Below are positions 14,187 to 14,483 of a stretch of 14,483 nt of DNA, one piece after another (within the stretch, counting starts at the first letter, position 1; every line of letters begins with the position of its first letter). The notes beneath the pieces are model-generated. The model was not told where the DNA came from. It searched no databases and was given only the letters and a program-made list of their open reading frames with translations. A program made the translations under genes and the position numbers. The DNA comes from JAGTRP01 sp035655235 (GTDB taxonomy: Bacteria > Pseudomonadota > Gammaproteobacteria > Burkholderiales > Rhodocyclaceae), in NCBI GenBank assembly GCA_035655235.1, contig DASRUX010000404.1:1-14483 (forward strand), in the 5' to 3' direction.

Positions 14187-14483
14187 ATGGACCGCTCGGA
14201 CTGCAAGATACTTCTCCTCAACCCGCCCGCTGCCGCCATCGGCGGCCTCCTGCAGGAGGCGGGATTCCCGGTGGAAGTGCTGGAAACCGATATCCCGTCC
14301 CAACTGCCGGCCGGGATTGTCGCCCGGGTGGCGGCGGCCGCGCCCCGGATTGTGATGGTCGGCCGTGCCGATGCCACTTCCGCCCATCCTGCCATCGCCG
14401 AATTGATCCGCCTCATCAAGGCCGCCCTGCCGGCGGTGGCGATCGTCTACAGCGGGGCGTTTCCTGCCTATCACTGGCGGAGT
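14187..14483 (+). CDS. Probable cobalamin-binding radical SAM protein, 3' partial
   Basis: The frame is open from ATG 14187 to the last base with no stop, giving 99 residues. The start is supported by AGGAGG at 14176-14181. The N-terminus (CKILLLNPP, then a Gly-rich turn and AGFPVEVLETD) matches the opening of B12-binding domains of BchE/HpnJ-type radical SAM proteins. The stretch HPAIAELIRLIKAALP followed by VAIVYSGAFPAYHW matches the segment these proteins carry before their radical SAM domain (GGxFPTYHW-like). The CxxxCxxC iron-sulfur motif would lie beyond the window, so the radical SAM half is predicted, not seen. In this family the cobalamin/SAM pair supports unusual methylations or rearrangements. 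It has its own ribosome binding site and is separated by about 100 bases from the export genes, so it may be a separate transcription unit. Substrate unknown. Confidence 0.72.
   Translation, partial: MDRSDCKILLLNPPAAAIGGLLQEAGFPVEVLETDIPSQLPAGIVARVAAAAPRIVMVGRADATSAHPAIAELIRLIKAALPAVAIVYSGAFPAYHWRS

Overview
The window is one long, GC-rich stretch read almost entirely on the + strand. Its codon use (C or G at most third positions) and gene families suggest a proteobacterium. I lean towards a betaproteobacterium of the Rhodocyclales/Burkholderiales type, but this rests on general resemblance, not on a marker gene.

Layout. (1) Positions 1-2176 hold a TolC-family outer-membrane channel, whose 5' end lies outside the window, and a periplasmic adaptor whose GTG start overlaps the channel's stop codon. 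(2) Positions 2190-3074 encode a PAPS-dependent sulfotransferase with clear cofactor-binding motifs. (3) Positions 3086-10615 encode a 2509-residue surface/secreted protein. Its order is: ESPR-like N-terminus, LEPR-XLL-like motif, DUF4347 domain, glycine-rich beta-helix, at least fifteen Ig-like modules of about 100 residues from several families, a Pro/Ala linker and a C-terminal cadherin-like domain. (4) Positions 10612-14084 encode two inner-membrane proteins: a GAF-like/HlyD adaptor and a PqqD-like/M50 zinc protease/HlyD fusion. They overlap the preceding gene and each other by a few bases. (5) After a gap of about 100 bases, an independent gene with a strong ribosome binding site begins at 14187. 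It looks like a cobalamin-binding radical SAM protein and runs off the window.

How it fits together. Genes 1-6 are packed with overlaps or gaps of 11-13 bases, so they form a likely single operon. The set is an outer-membrane channel, three adaptor modules, an intramembrane protease, a sulfotransferase and one giant cargo. It resembles a type I-like export and processing system dedicated to the giant protein. No ABC ATPase or RND pump is present in the visible operon, and the cargo has neither RTX repeats nor a recognisable Sec signal peptide. The candidate novelty is therefore a giant-adhesin export system in which a PqqD-M50-HlyD protein takes the place of a classical pump. It may also recognise or clip the leader, with the DUF4347 domain (His152/Cys195) as a possible self-processing element. 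These functional links are inference. The gene families and motifs are seen directly.
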